A stretch of 64,000 nt of DNA from Tsukamurella sp. PLM1 (GTDB lineage: Bacteria > Actinomycetota > Actinomycetes > Mycobacteriales > Mycobacteriaceae), in assembly GCF_023168325.1 (NCBI RefSeq), contig NZ_AP025688.1, forward strand, positions 3,534,001-3,598,000, given 5' to 3'. Below are positions 47,683 through 57,218 of this stretch, piece after piece. The translations under genes and the position numbers were made by a program. How positions within the stretch are numbered: the stretch's first letter is position 1; each line of letters opens with the position of its first letter. The notes below the pieces were generated by a model. It worked only from the letters and a program-made list of their open reading frames with translations. It did no database searches and was not told the origin of the DNA.

Positions 47683-48802
47683 TGCGGATCCGCGGAGCGG
47701 TGCTGGAGGAGATCGGGCGCGCGCGTCCGTACGCCGAGTCGACGCCGATCTCGGTGGCCGAGCTCGAGCTCGCCGAGCCCGGGCCGGGCGAGCTCCTGGT
47801 CCGCATCGAGGCCGCGGGACTGTGTCATTCGGACCTGTCGGTGGTCGACGGGAACCGCGTGCGGCCCGTGCCGATGCTGCTGGGTCACGAGGCCGCGGGG
47901 ATCATCGAGGCGTTCGGCCCGGGCGCCGAGCCCGAGGGGCTCGCGATCGGCGACCGCGTGGTGATGGCGTTCCTTCCCCGCTGCGGCGAGTGCGCCAATT
48001 GCCGTACCGACGGCCAGCTCCCGTGCACGCCGGGCAGCGTCGCCAACAACGCCGGCGAGCTGCTGGGCGGCGGCCGGCGCCTCACCCGCGGCGGCGAGGC
48101 CGTGCACCATCACCTGGGCGTGAGCGGGTTCGCCACGCACGCCGTGGTCGACGTCCGGTCGGTGACGCGCGTGGATGCCGACGTGCCGCCCGAGATCGCC
48201 GCCGTGCTCGGCTGCGCGGTGCTCACCGGCGGCGGCGCGGTGCTCAACGCCGGAATGCCCACGGACGGCGCGGATGTCATCGTCATCGGCCTGGGTGGGG
48301 TCGGCATGGCCGCCGTCCTCACCGCCCTGTCCCTGCAGGCCGACGGTGCCGTCGGCCGCGTGATCGGCGTCGACGCGCAGCCCGCGAAGCTGAACGCGGT
48401 GCGCGAGCTAGGGGCCGATCTCGCCTACACGCCAGAGGAATTGGCGGCCGAGGGCGTGCGCGCGCCCGTGGTGATCGAGGCGGCCGGGCACCCGCGCGCG
48501 TTCGAAGCCGCCGTCGCGGCCACCGCCGTGGGCGGGCGGACGGTCACCGTCGGGCTGCCGAACCCCGCGGCGCGATCCGAGATCAGCCCCTCGTGCTCAC
48601 CGCCGAGGCCCGCACGATCATCGGCAGCTACCTCGGTTCCGCGGTGCCGCAGCGCGACATCCCCCGGTACGTGGAGCTGTGGCGGGCCGGCCGGTTGCCG
48701 GTGGAGAAGCTGATCAGCGGCGTGATCACGCTGGAGCAGATCAACGAGGGCATGGACTCCCTGGCCGACGGTGCCGCCGTCCGCCAGGTGATCCGGTTCT
48801 GA
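47682..48802 (+). CDS. Zinc-dependent alcohol dehydrogenase, class III-like (frame broken near 48588)
   Basis: About 373 residues. Catalytic zinc ligands in AAGLCHSDLSVVDG and LLGHEAAGII; structural zinc cysteines in PRCGECANCRTDGQLPC. The NAD Rossmann GLGGVGMAAVLTAL follows. The frame changes near 48588 (C5 read as C4), restoring SPLVLTAEARTIIGSYLGSA to the stop. Two exact 11-mers lie in it (48340, 48765), both read as DGA. Coupled to the reductase gene; this pairing suggests oxidation of an alcohol or aldehyde in lipid breakdown, but the substrate is unknown. Confidence 0.8.
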
Positions 48803-48803
48803 C

Positions 48804-49622
48804 CTACTCCTGCTCCGGCAGCGGCGCCGGGCGGGGCCAGTCGGTGGGGCGCTGCTGGGCGTCGAGGCCACCGTCGGCGAAGACGACGGAGCCCACGCAG
48901 TAGCCGGACCGCGGCCCGAGAAGGAACGCCGCCAGTTCGGCGATCTCGTCGGGCTTCCCGGCGCGGCCGGCGGGGATGAGCTCGAGGAACGCGTCCATCG
49001 CCGCCCCGAGCGACGGGTCGCTGCGGCCGGCCTGCGTCATCGGCGTGTCGATGAGCCCGGGCGCGATGGCGTTGAGCCGGACGCCCTGCCGCACGTACTC
49101 CGCTGCGTGGCTGCGCACGAAGTACGCCAGCGCCGCCTTGGTGGCCGGGTAGGCGAGCACGGAGCCGAACTCGCCGTAGGAGTCGGCGAGGTCGCAGGCG
49201 GCGTGCTCGTCACCGGCCAGGCACGTCTGCGCGAGCTCGACGGGCCAACCCGGTTGGGTGGTCGTCGAGTTCGAGCTCACCAGCAGCGCCGCCGACGGTC
49301 CCCGCGCCAGCAGCGGCCGCAGCCCCACCAGCAGGTCCACCGACCCGAAGTAGTTCACCGCGACGAGCTCCGCGCCGGCACGGCCCGTTGCCGGCCCGAG
49401 CCCTGCGAACGCCGCGAACCCGTCGAGCGGGGCGGAACCCACCAGTTCGCCGACCCGGGCGACCGCCTCGAACCGTCCGGCGGGCGTCCCCAGATCCACC
49501 TCGACATCGGCCCCCGCTCCGGCGCGGTCGACGCCGATCACACCGTGCCCGTCCGCGTGCAGCCGCTCGGCGGTGGCGGCCCCCAGCCCCGACGCCGCTC
49601 CGGTGATGACGTACGTACCCAT
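48804..49622 (-). CDS. Short-chain dehydrogenase/reductase (SDR)
   Basis: 272 residues. NAD(P)-binding TGAASGLGAATAERL at the N-terminus, the Asp of VIGVDRAG suggesting NAD preference, Ser in LLVSSNSTTTQPG, and YPATKAALAYFVRSHA as the YxxxK pair. The C-terminus has the usual GxPxEIAELAAFLLG and SVVFADGGLDAQ. The length and lobe insertions resemble hydroxysteroid dehydrogenase-like SDRs. It is convergent with the dehydrogenase gene, 1 bp apart. Confidence 0.85.
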   Translation of the reverse strand: MGTYVITGAASGLGAATAERLHADGHGVIGVDRAGAGADVEVDLGTPAGRFEAVARVGELVGSAPLDGFAAFAGLGPATGRAGAELVAVNYFGSVDLLVGLRPLLARGPSAALLVSSNSTTTQPGWPVELAQTCLAGDEHAACDLADSYGEFGSVLAYPATKAALAYFVRSHAAEYVRQGVRLNAIAPGLIDTPMTQAGRSDPSLGAAMDAFLELIPAGRAGKPDEIAELAAFLLGPRSGYCVGSVVFADGGLDAQQRPTDWPRPAPLPEQE

Positions 49623-49702
49623 GTCCTACCTCCTTGGCCGAAACCAGGATGACATCCGCCCCTGTCCGGTTTAGCGTGAACCCACGCGAGAGAGGAGACA
49701 CC

Positions 49703-49861
49703 ATGCCCGCCGACGGTATCGCCGACAAGTTCAAGGAAGCACTCGAACGCAAGAACGCGTCGAATCGCCAGGGGTCCGCTCATCTGGACGGATCCGCCAA
49801 GCCGCAGCACACGCACGGCTCGGAGAGCCACCAGCAGCAGTTCCGCCGCAAGAGCGGATAG
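49703..49861 (+). CDS. DUF5302 family small protein
   Basis: 52 residues from ATG 49703, preceded by AGAGAGGAGACACC. Sequence: DGIADKFKEALERKNA, then a polar, low-complexity His/Gln/Lys-rich tail (PQHTHGSESHQQQFRRKSG). This matches the DUF5302 pattern, small cytosolic proteins of unknown function in Actinobacteria. Predicted to be largely disordered apart from the N-terminal helix. Confidence 0.75.
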   Translation: MPADGIADKFKEALERKNASNRQGSAHLDGSAKPQHTHGSESHQQQFRRKSG

Positions 49862-49920
49862 CAGGTCGGGCGGTCGATCGAGGCCGGTCGACCGCCCGCC
49901 TCCGGTGGGCTGCGGACGGC

Positions 49921-50277
49921 TTACACGGTGCTCTTGTACCGGTCCCAGTGCCGTTCGCACAGGTACTGGGCGGCGTAGAACACCACCTGCTGCCGAGCCC
50001 ACTCCGGGTTCGTCCGCTGGCCGTACAGCGCCTGCGTCGCCGCTACGGCACTCGCGGGGTGCCGGTCGAGTTCCGCGCAGGCCCGGTACCCGAACCGCAG
50101 CATCTGGGGCCCCGTGGTGCGCGCGCCGAAAGGCTTCGCGGAATCGGGACTGTTGCTCGTGACCACCATGAACCGCCCCTCGTCGAGGCGCCCGTCCGCA
50201 TGCGCCGGAGCCTGGGCCGCCGTGGCGAATCCCACCGCCATGATTCCCGCGACCAGCGCTTTCGTCGGCTTCCGCAT
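49921..50277 (-). CDS. Small secreted protein, DUF732-like
   Basis: 118 residues from ATG 50277 (after GAGGAGACG). Signal peptide ALVAGIMAVGFATAAQAPAH, then a small domain with two Cys (FGYRACAELDRH and FYAAQYLCERHW) likely to form one disulfide. The GYRxCAEL...LC spacing recalls DUF732 proteins of Mycobacteriales, of unknown function. It is on the same strand as tuf, separated by the tuf terminator. Confidence 0.5.
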   Translation of the reverse strand: MRKPTKALVAGIMAVGFATAAQAPAHADGRLDEGRFMVVTSNSPDSAKPFGARTTGPQMLRFGYRACAELDRHPASAVAATQALYGQRTNPEWARQQVVFYAAQYLCERHWDRYKSTV

Positions 50278-50393
50278 CGTCGTCTCCTCACGTCCGGTGA
50301 GGCCCCGCCTCACGTGTAGACGGATTATCGCCGACTGCCGCCGCCACCGGGCGGAGTCCGCTGCGAAAGTACGTACCCATCCCGAACAGACGA

Positions 50394-50431
50394 AAGCGGC
50401 GCCCCTCCCCGTGTGGGGTGGAGCGCCGCTT
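50394..50431 (-). terminator. Terminator after tuf
   Basis: AAGCGGCGC (50394-50402) pairs with GCGCCGCTT (50423-50431), with CCCC/GGGG continuing the stem. It begins 17 nt beyond the tuf stop and ends the str operon. Confidence 0.85.
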
Positions 50432-50447
50432 CAGCTGGTACCGAAGA

Positions 50448-51638
50448 TCAGGCGATGATCTTGGTGACGCGGCCGGCACCGACGGTGCGGCCACCCTCGC
50501 GGATCGCGAAGCGCAGGCCCTCGTCCATGGCGACCGGCTGGATGAGCTTGACGCTCATCTCGGTGTTGTCGCCGGGCATGACCATCTCGGTGCCCTCGGG
50601 GAGGGTCACGACGCCGGTCACGTCCGTGGTACGGAAGTAGAACTGCGGACGGTAGTTGTTGAAGAACGGGGTGTGGCGGCCGCCCTCGTCCTTCGACAGG
50701 ATGTACGCCTGGCCCTCGAACTCAGTGTGCGGGGTGGTGGTGCCCGGCTTCACGACGACCTGGCCGCGCTCGACGTCCTCACGCTTGAGGCCACGGACCA
50801 GCAGGCCCACGTTGTCGCCGGCCTGGCCCGAGTCCAGCAGCTTGCGGAACATCTCGATGCCCGTGACGGTGGTCTTGGTCGACTTCTCGCGGATGCCGAC
50901 GATCTCGACCTCCTCGTTCACGTTGATCACGCCGCGCTCGACACGACCGGTGACGACGGTGCCACGACCGGTGATCGTGAAGACGTCCTCGACGGGCATG
51001 AGGAAGGGCTGATCGGTGGCGCGCTCCGGGTCCGGGATGGACTCGTCGACGGCCTTCATGAGCTCGAGGACCGAGTCGACCCACTTCTGCTCACCCTGCA
51101 GGGCCTGGAAGCCCGAGACGCGGACGACGGGGGCGTCCTCGTCGAACTCCTGCGAGGCCAGCAGCTCGCGGACCTCCATCTCGACGAGCTCGAGGATCTC
51201 CTCGTCGTCGACCATGTCGCACTTGTTCAGGGCGACCAGGATGTACGGCACGCCGACCTGGCGCGCGAGCAGCACGTGCTCGCGGGTCTGCGGCATCGGG
51301 CCGTCGGTGGCGGCCACGACCAGGATCGCGCCGTCCATCTGGGCAGCACCGGTGATCATGTTCTTGATGTAGTCGGCGTGACCCGGCGCATCGACGTGAG
51401 CGTAGTGGCGCTTCTCGGTCTGGTACTCGACGTGCGAGATGTTGATCGTGATGCCACGAGCCTTCTCCTCGGGCGCCTTGTCGATCTGATCGAACGCCGA
51501 GGCCTCGTTGATATCCGGGTACGCGTCGGCCAGAACCTTGGTGATGGCAGCCGTCAGGGTGGTCTTGCCGTGGTCGACGTGACCGATGGTGCCGATGTTC
51601 ACGTGCGGCTTGGTCCGCTCGAACTTCGCCTTCGCCAC
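50448..51638 (-). CDS. tuf: Elongation factor Tu
   Basis: 396 residues from GTG 51638 ([20 protein letters not shown]), with a strong AGGAGGACACC ribosome site. G motifs: GHVDHGKT (G1), DAPGHADY (G3), NKCD (G4). It delivers aminoacyl-tRNA to the ribosome. C-terminal domain ends [14 protein letters not shown]. Last gene of the rpsL-rpsG-fusA-tuf operon, 123 nt after fusA. Confidence 0.99.
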   Translation of the reverse strand: MAKAKFERTKPHVNIGTIGHVDHGKTTLTAAITKVLADAYPDINEASAFDQIDKAPEEKARGITINISHVEYQTEKRHYAHVDAPGHADYIKNMITGAAQMDGAILVVAATDGPMPQTREHVLLARQVGVPYILVALNKCDMVDDEEILELVEMEVRELLASQEFDEDAPVVRVSGFQALQGEQKWVDSVLELMKAVDESIPDPERATDQPFLMPVEDVFTITGRGTVVTGRVERGVINVNEEVEIVGIREKSTKTTVTGIEMFRKLLDSGQAGDNVGLLVRGLKREDVERGQVVVKPGTTTPHTEFEGQAYILSKDEGGRHTPFFNNYRPQFYFRTTDVTGVVTLPEGTEMVMPGDNTEMSVKLIQPVAMDEGLRFAIREGGRTVGAGRVTKIIA

Positions 51639-51718
51639 TTGGTGTCCTCCTGGACTTGAGTGCTTGCCGGGCCGGTTGCCCCGCAAGGGTGATTACTTAC
51701 TGTTGTTGTTCGACGCCG

Positions 51719-51732
51719 AGGCGCCAGCGCCT
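51719..51732 (-). other. Intercistronic hairpin between fusA and tuf
   Basis: AGGCGCCAGCGCCT forms a short stem (AGGCG/CGCCT), and a second stem, GCTCCGGAGAGC-like, lies next to it at about 51740-51752. These may tune tuf expression relative to fusA or direct RNA processing. Role inferred. Confidence 0.4.
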
Positions 51733-51761
51733 GAGCGCCACGCTCCGGAGAGCGGGGAGAA

Positions 51762-53867
51762 CTACTCCCCGTTCACCTTCGCGATGATCTCCTTCGACAC
51801 GTTCGCCGGAACCTCGGCGTACGAATCGAAGACCATGGAGTAGTTCGCCCGGCCCTGGGTCTTCGACCGGAGGTCGCCGATGTAGCCGAACATCTCCGAC
51901 AGCGGAACCTGCGCCTTGACGACGCGGGCACCACTGCGTTCCTCCATGGCCTGGATCTGGCCACGGCGGGAGTTGAGGTCGCCGATCACTTCACCCATGT
52001 AGTCCTCGGGGGTCGTGACCTCGACAGCCATGATGGGCTCGAGGATGGCGGGACCGGCCTGGCGTGCGGCCTCCTTGAAGGCCTGCGCGCCGGCGATCTT
52101 GAACGCCATCTCGGACGAGTCCACGTCGTGGTACGCACCGTCGAGCAGCGTGACCTTGACATTGACCAGCGGGTAGCCCGCGAGCACGCCGTACTGCATC
52201 GCGTCCTGCGCGCCGGCGTCGACCGAAGGGATGTACTCCTTCGGCACGCGGCCGCCGGTCACGGCGTTGACGAACTCGTAGGTCGCGCCGTCCTCGGTCT
52301 CCTCGAGCGGCTCGAGCTTGATGATGACGCGCGCGAACTGGCCGGAGCCACCCGTCTGCTTCTTGTGGGTGTACTCGTGCTTCTCGACCGCCTTGCGGAT
52401 CGTCTCGCGGTACGCGACCTGCGGCTTGCCGACGTTGGCCTCGACCTTGAACTCGCGGCGCATACGGTCGACGAGGATGTCGAGGTGCAGCTCGCCCATG
52501 CCGCCGATGACGGTCTGGCCGGTCTGGTCGTCGAGCTCGACGGAGAAGGTGGGGTCCTCCTCGGCGAGCTTCTGGATCGCGACGCCCAGCTTCTCCTGGT
52601 CCGACTTGGTCTTCGGCTCGATGGAGACGTTGATGACCGGGTCCGGGAACGTCATCGACTCGAGGACGATCGGGTTCGCGATGTCGCAGAGGGTGTCACC
52701 GGTGGTGGTGTCCTTGAGGCCGATCATCGCGTAGATGTGGCCCGCGGCGGCGTCCTCGACCGGGTTCTCCTTGTTGGCATGCATCTGGAAGAGCTTGCCG
52801 ACGCGCTCCTTCTTGCCCTTGGTCGCGTTGAGGACCTGCGTACCCGAGTCGATGTGACCCGAGTACACGCGGACGAAGGTGAGCTTGCCGAAGAACGGGT
52901 GCGCGGCGATCTTGAAGGCCAGGGCCGAGAACGGCTCGTCCTTGCTGGGCTTGCGGGAGAGTTCCTTCTCCTCGTCGCCCACGGCGTGGCCGTGGATCTC
53001 GCCGATGTCCAGCGGGTTCGGCAGGTAGTCGATCACGGCGTCGAGCATGGGCTGCACACCCTTGTTCTTGAACGCCGAGCCGCACAGCACGGGGTAGATC
53101 TCCGAGGCGATCGTCATCTTGCGGATGGCGGCCTTGATCTCGTCGATCGAGAGCTCCTCGCCGGCGAAGTACTTCTCCATGAGGGCCTCGTCGGACTCCG
53201 CCACGGTCTCGAGCAGCTTCTCGCGGTACTCGGCGGCCTTGTCGGCGAGGTCGGCGGGGATCTCCTCGATGGTGGGCTCGGCACCGATCGCGACGGTGCC
53301 GCGCCAGGTGATGGCCTTCATCTCGAGCAGGTCGACCACGCCGTCGAACGCGTCCTCAGCACCGATCGGCAGCTGCATGACCAGCGGCTTCGCGCCGAGA
53401 CGGTCGATGATGGTCTGCACGGTGAAGTAGAAGTCCGCGCCCATCTTGTCCATCTTGTTGACGAAGCAGATGCGGGGGACATCGTACTTGCTGGCCTGGC
53501 GCCAGACCTGCTCGGACTGGGGCTCGACGCCCTCCTTGCCGTCGAAAACGGCGACGGCACCGTCGAGCACGCGGAGCGAGCGCTCCACCTCGACCGTGAA
53601 GTCGACGTGGCCGGGGGTGTCGATGACGTTGATCTGGTTGTTCTTCCAGAAGCAGGTCACGGCGGCGGAGGTGATGGTGATACCCCGCTCCTTCTCCTGC
53701 TCCATCCAGTCGGTCGTCGAGGCACCGTCGTGGGTCTCACCGATCTTGTAGTTCACACCGGTGTAGAAGAGGATGCGCTCGGTCGTGGTGGTCTTACCGG
53801 CATCGATATGCGCCATGATGCCGATGTTGCGGACCTTCGTGAGGTCGGTAAGCACTTCCTGTGCCAC
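51762..53867 (-). CDS. fusA: Elongation factor G
   Basis: 701 residues. G motifs [16 protein letters not shown] (G1), GITITSAA (G2), DTPGHVDFT (G3) and [10 protein letters not shown] (G4); domains II-V follow, ending [20 protein letters not shown]. It catalyses ribosomal translocation and, with RRF, recycling. It sits between rpsG (83 nt with a GNRA-capped hairpin) and tuf. Confidence 0.99.
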   Translation of the reverse strand: MAQEVLTDLTKVRNIGIMAHIDAGKTTTTERILFYTGVNYKIGETHDGASTTDWMEQEKERGITITSAAVTCFWKNNQINVIDTPGHVDFTVEVERSLRVLDGAVAVFDGKEGVEPQSEQVWRQASKYDVPRICFVNKMDKMGADFYFTVQTIIDRLGAKPLVMQLPIGAEDAFDGVVDLLEMKAITWRGTVAIGAEPTIEEIPADLADKAAEYREKLLETVAESDEALMEKYFAGEELSIDEIKAAIRKMTIASEIYPVLCGSAFKNKGVQPMLDAVIDYLPNPLDIGEIHGHAVGDEEKELSRKPSKDEPFSALAFKIAAHPFFGKLTFVRVYSGHIDSGTQVLNATKGKKERVGKLFQMHANKENPVEDAAAGHIYAMIGLKDTTTGDTLCDIANPIVLESMTFPDPVINVSIEPKTKSDQEKLGVAIQKLAEEDPTFSVELDDQTGQTVIGGMGELHLDILVDRMRREFKVEANVGKPQVAYRETIRKAVEKHEYTHKKQTGGSGQFARVIIKLEPLEETEDGATYEFVNAVTGGRVPKEYIPSVDAGAQDAMQYGVLAGYPLVNVKVTLLDGAYHDVDSSEMAFKIAGAQAFKEAARQAGPAILEPIMAVEVTTPEDYMGEVIGDLNSRRGQIQAMEERSGARVVKAQVPLSEMFGYIGDLRSKTQGRANYSMVFDSYAEVPANVSKEIIAKVNGE

Positions 53868-53918
53868 GGTGGTAAGCCTCGTTCTCTTAAGAGGATGGAT
53901 GTACTTCCGGTGATCCGG

Positions 53919-53938
53919 CCGGCCGCGCGAGCGGCCGG
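53919..53938 (-). other. Intercistronic hairpin with GNRA-type loop between rpsG and fusA
   Basis: CCGGCCGC (53919-53926) and GCGGCCGG (53931-53938) form a perfect 8-bp stem closed by GCGA on the plus strand; on the RNA the loop is TCGC (UCGC). It lies in the 83-nt rpsG-fusA spacer and may modulate the rpsG/fusA ratio or S7 autocontrol. Role inferred. Confidence 0.5.
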
Positions 53939-53950
53939 ACCGGAATCAGA

Positions 53951-54421
53951 TCACCAGCGGTAGTGCGCGAACGCCCGGTTGGCCTCGGCCATCTTGTGGG
54001 TGTCCTCGCGACGCTTCACCGAAGCGCCCAGACCGTTGCTCGCGTCGAGGATCTCGTTCGCGAGCCGCTCGACCATGGTCTTCTCGCGACGCTGCCGCGT
54101 GAAGGTCACCAGCCAACGCAGCGCGAGGGTGTTGGCACGACCGGCCTTCACCTCGACGGGCACCTGGTACGTGGCGCCACCGACGCGGCGGCTCTTCACC
54201 TCGAGCGACGGGCGGACGTTGTCCAGCGCCTTCTTGAGGGTGAGAACCGGATCGGTGCCGGTCTTCTCACGGGTCGCCTCGAGCGCGCCGTAGACGATAC
54301 GCTCGGCGGTGGACTTCTTGCCGTCCAGCAGCACCTTGTTCACCAGCTGGGTGACCACGGGCGAGCCGTAGACGGGGTCGTTGACGACAGGGCGCTTGGG
54401 CGCCGGTCCCTTACGAGGCAT
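53951..54421 (-). CDS. rpsG: 30S ribosomal protein S7
   Basis: 156 residues: [40 protein letters not shown], and [21 protein letters not shown]7 nucleates 30S head assembly and contacts E-site tRNA; it autoregulates str operons elsewhere. Its ATG overlaps the rpsL stop (TGATG). Confidence 0.98.
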   Translation of the reverse strand: MPRKGPAPKRPVVNDPVYGSPVVTQLVNKVLLDGKKSTAERIVYGALEATREKTGTDPVLTLKKALDNVRPSLEVKSRRVGGATYQVPVEVKAGRANTLALRWLVTFTRQRREKTMVERLANEILDASNGLGASVKRREDTHKMAEANRAFAHYRW

Positions 54422-54795
54422 CAGCCCTTCTCCTTCTTCGCGCCGTAGCGGCTCCGCGCCTGCTTGCGGTTCTTGACGCCCTGGGTGTCGAGCGAACCGC
54501 GGATGATCTTGTAACGAACACCCGGGAGGTCCTTCACACGACCGCCGCGGACGAGCACCATCGAGTGCTCCTGAAGGTTGTGGCCTTCGCCGGGGATGTA
54601 CGCGGTGACCTCGACCGAGCTCGTCAGGCGCACGCGGGCGACCTTACGAAGCGCGGAGTTCGGCTTCTTGGGAGTGGTGGTGTAGACGCGGGTGCACACG
54701 CCACGACGCTGCGGCGAGCCCTTGAGGGCGGCCGTCTTGACCTTGGCCCTCTTGTCCTGGCGGCCCTTACGGACCAGCTGGTTGATAGTCGGCAT
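54421..54795 (-). CDS. rpsL: 30S ribosomal protein S12
   Basis: 124 residues from ATG 54795 ([20 protein letters not shown]). The decoding-site loops [18 protein letters not shown] (Lys43 equivalent) and [13 protein letters not shown] (Lys88 equivalent) carry the wild-type lysines, so no streptomycin-resistance substitution is seen. AAGGAAACAGC precedes the start. It leads the str operon with a leader of about 270 nt. Confidence 0.98.
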   Translation of the reverse strand: MPTINQLVRKGRQDKRAKVKTAALKGSPQRRGVCTRVYTTTPKKPNSALRKVARVRLTSSVEVTAYIPGEGHNLQEHSMVLVRGGRVKDLPGVRYKIIRGSLDTQGVKNRKQARSRYGAKKEKG

Positions 54796-55075
54796 AGAAG
54801 CGCTGTTTCCTTCTTCTGTTCGGCTTGGTTCTCTGCTGCGGTTGTAGCTCCGGGCAACCCGCGCGCTCGAGAAGAGAGCGAGGACTCCGCAGCGCGGCCC
54901 CACCAACGTTCTCGGCTGGCGCCGTTTCCGCTGGTCAGCCCCGTTTCCGGGAACTAGCTGCCCGCCTCGCTCGTACCCCGAGGTCGGGCGTGTCGCGCAC
55001 CTGTGGGTGGTTCCGGATGTCCGGCCTGACCATGGGCACGTGAGAATCGTCCTGGTTACCCAGGCACGGCGACCT

Positions 55076-55105
55076 AGCTTACCCGCCTGAACTCACGCTG
55101 GTCAA
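55076..55105 (-). promoter_or_regulatory. str operon promoter
   Basis: Minus strand: -35 TTGACC (55105-55100), an 18-bp spacer and -10 TAAGCT (55081-55076). Transcription would begin near 55069, giving a leader of about 270 nt to rpsL that includes the hairpin CCTGG-TTAC-CCAGG at 55051-55064. The promoter lies just past the 3-prime end of the AlkA-like gene. The leader region 54796-55115 shows no gene. Confidence 0.6.
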
Positions 55106-55115
55106 AATCGATCTC

Positions 55116-55994
55116 CTACAGCCTCCGGTAGTCCCGCACCGACACCCGCGGCCCGCGACGCTCCCGGTCCACGCCGGCACGGCTGAGCAGGCGGATCACG
55201 CGTCCGCGCTGGCCCGCGTAGGGTTCCAGCACCTCGAGCATTCCCGCGTCGTCCAACGCCGCGCCGACCAGCGCTGTTCCCACGATCCGTGGCAAGTGGT
55301 AGTCGCCCACCGGCACGGCGTCCGGATCGCCGAGCGCCCGCCCGGTCACCTCCGCCACCGTCCAGGGGCCCACACCCGGGAGCGCCGCCAGCCGCTGCGC
55401 CCGGTGCTCCACCTCCACCGCGCTCGCCCCGACGATCGTCCGCATCCGGACCGGCTCGACACCCGCCCGGTGCCACTCCCAGCTCGGGATGGCGGCCCAG
55501 TCCGCGCGCGGCGGCGGCACCCGCAGCTCGGGCATCGCGTCCGGCCCGGGCGCGACGGTGCCGTACCGCCGGACGAGGTAGCGCCACGCCCGCCACGCCT
55601 CCGCGCCCACGACCTTCTGCTCGAGCACCGCGGGCACCAGCGCCTCCCACACCCGGCCGGTCCGGGCCAGGCGCAGGCCGGGCGACGCCGCGATCGCCCG
55701 CTCGACGACGGCGTGCCGGGGGACCAGGGCCGACGGGTCGTCCTCCGCGCCGGTCAGGGCCGGGGCGTGTTCCACGAGCCAGTGCGCGCCGCGCCCCCAG
55801 GCCTGCGCGACGACGGTGCCGCCGGCCGCCCGGAGCCGCAGGGTGCCCGGCCCGTCCGGGGTGTGCACCGCGCGCCACAGCGCACCGTCGGGCGTGCGCG
55901 CGTACGCGGGATCGCCGGCCCCGCGCCGCACCACCCCGACGGTGCCGTGCAGGTCCAGGAGGTGCCCCGGTTGCCATGCGCGCTCGACCGTCAC
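55116..55994 (-). CDS. DNA-3-methyladenine glycosylase II-like (HhH-GPD) protein
   Basis: 292 residues. The helix-hairpin-helix LAALPGVGPWTVAEVTGRAL is followed by the catalytic Asp in DPDAVPVGDYHLPRIV. This is the AlkA/HhH-GPD arrangement, which removes alkylated bases. The N-terminal ~110 residues have a divergent AlkA-N-like pattern (LRLRAAGGTVVAQAWGRG). A leaderless GTG at 55994 is preceded by TAGCCT 7 nt upstream. It carries an exact 11-mer (55936). The tail ends in the str promoter region. Confidence 0.8.
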   Translation of the reverse strand: MTVERAWQPGHLLDLHGTVGVVRRGAGDPAYARTPDGALWRAVHTPDGPGTLRLRAAGGTVVAQAWGRGAHWLVEHAPALTGAEDDPSALVPRHAVVERAIAASPGLRLARTGRVWEALVPAVLEQKVVGAEAWRAWRYLVRRYGTVAPGPDAMPELRVPPPRADWAAIPSWEWHRAGVEPVRMRTIVGASAVEVEHRAQRLAALPGVGPWTVAEVTGRALGDPDAVPVGDYHLPRIVGTALVGAALDDAGMLEVLEPYAGQRGRVIRLLSRAGVDRERRGPRVSVRDYRRL

Positions 55995-56004
55995 CCGGCC
56001 GAGG

Positions 56005-56394
56005 CTACGCCGCCCGGCGCCGGTACTTCTCCTCGTAGACCCGGGCGCGGCGGCGGTGCTCCTCGAGCTGGCTGCCGCTCTCGGTGTGCGGGTCGATCCC
56101 GTTGTCGGCCAGCAGCTCCTGCAAGTAGATGGTGCGAAGGCCGCCGACGAAGACGATCGCCGGGAGCAGCATCATCGCGATGAGGGCCACCTTGACCCAT
56201 CCGGGCGAGGGCAGGACCAGTGCCACCACCAGGAAGGGCACGAACATCAGTGCCCCGCGAATGAAGAAGCGACGGTTGTGGCCGGGGCCGGTGGCGTCGT
56301 TGATCACCCAGTCACGCATGGAATCGGGAAGGCGCATACCCAGGAGGTACTTCACCCGCTCGATCAGGTTCGGTGTGGTTCGTGTCGTGGACAT
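56005..56394 (-). CDS. DUF5313 family membrane protein
   Basis: 129 residues with two TM helices (IRGALMFVPFLVVALVLPSP; VKVALIAMMLLPAIVFVGGL) and a charged C-terminus (LEEHRRRARVYEEKYRRR). It starts TTPNLIERVKYLLGMRLPDS, the pattern of DUF5313, a Mycobacteriales family of unknown function. TAGCCT lies 6 nt upstream of ATG 56394, so it is probably leaderless. Confidence 0.75.
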   Translation of the reverse strand: MSTTRTTPNLIERVKYLLGMRLPDSMRDWVINDATGPGHNRRFFIRGALMFVPFLVVALVLPSPGWVKVALIAMMLLPAIVFVGGLRTIYLQELLADNGIDPHTESGSQLEEHRRRARVYEEKYRRRAA

Positions 56395-56444
56395 GCCCTC
56401 AGGCTACGCCGGTGTGATACCGCTCACAATCGCATCGAAACCGG

Positions 56445-57218
56445 TCACCGTTGCGCGCTGCGCCGGTAAGCGACGGCTGCGGCGCCGGCGAAGATCGCGA
56501 ACCAGGCGACCGTGTTCACCACCGCCACCACCAGGGAGGTGTGCCCGCCGGTGAGCAGTTCGCCGCTGGTCAGCGGGTAGCGGGCCAACGCCGTGATCCC
56601 GTACATCGGGGTGAACTGCGAGGCCGTCAGCATCCCGCCCGAGAGTGGGAAGAACACATTGCCGCCGAAGGCGAGCACGGTGAGCAGCAGGCCGGGCACG
56701 TGCAGCACGATCTCGGGCCGCAGCGCGAGCCCCAGCGCCAGGCCGAGCGCACCGAACACCGCCGAGCCGAGCCACGCGATCAGCAGAGAGAGCACCCACA
56801 CCTGCGGCTCCGCATCGGCGCCCGTGACGGCCGACAGCACGGCGAGCACTACCACCGGTAACGCCGACATCGTCAGGGCGCTCACCACCTTGGAGGCGAT
56901 GTAGCCGGGCGGGCGCAGCGGGGTCAGCCGCAGCGTGCGGACCCACCCCGTCGATCGTTCGGCGGCGACCTGCGCGGCGGTCGTGGTCGCGGCCGCGGCC
57001 GCGCCGTACAGCGCGAGGCCGATCATCATCCAGGCGGCGAAGTCGCCGTGCGCGAACCGCGCGTCGGGCCCCGTCTGGGCGTGCAGCGCCAGGTACAGGA
57101 CCACGGGCAGCACCGTGGTGATGATCAGGGTCTGTCGGTTGCGCAGCTGCCGCCGCACGTCGAGCAGCAGGAAGCGGGGCGTGAGGCCCCAGGGTGCGGT
57201 GGTGGTCGCGGTGGTCAT
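56445..57218 (-). CDS. ABC-2 type transporter permease
   Basis: 257 residues and six predicted TM helices (QTLIITTVLPVVLYLALHAQ; AAWMMIGLALYGAAAAATTT; VVSALTMSALPVVVLAVLSA; LLTVLAFGGNVFFPLSGGML). The ABC-2 cytoplasmic loop has ERSTGWVRTLRLTPLRP before the third helix. It overlaps the ATPase stop by 4 nt (ATGA), making a two-gene exporter of the DrrAB type. Substrate unknown; drugs or lipids are common. Confidence 0.85.
   Translation of the reverse strand: MTTATTTAPWGLTPRFLLLDVRRQLRNRQTLIITTVLPVVLYLALHAQTGPDARFAHGDFAAWMMIGLALYGAAAAATTTAAQVAAERSTGWVRTLRLTPLRPPGYIASKVVSALTMSALPVVVLAVLSAVTGADAEPQVWVLSLLIAWLGSAVFGALGLALGLALRPEIVLHVPGLLLTVLAFGGNVFFPLSGGMLTASQFTPMYGITALARYPLTSGELLTGGHTSLVVAVVNTVAWFAIFAGAAAVAYRRSAQR

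Noticed and set aside
54421..54795. Streptomycin-resistance substitution in S12
   Set aside because: Lys43 and Lys88 equivalents are both lysine (KKPNSALRK and GGRVKDLPG).
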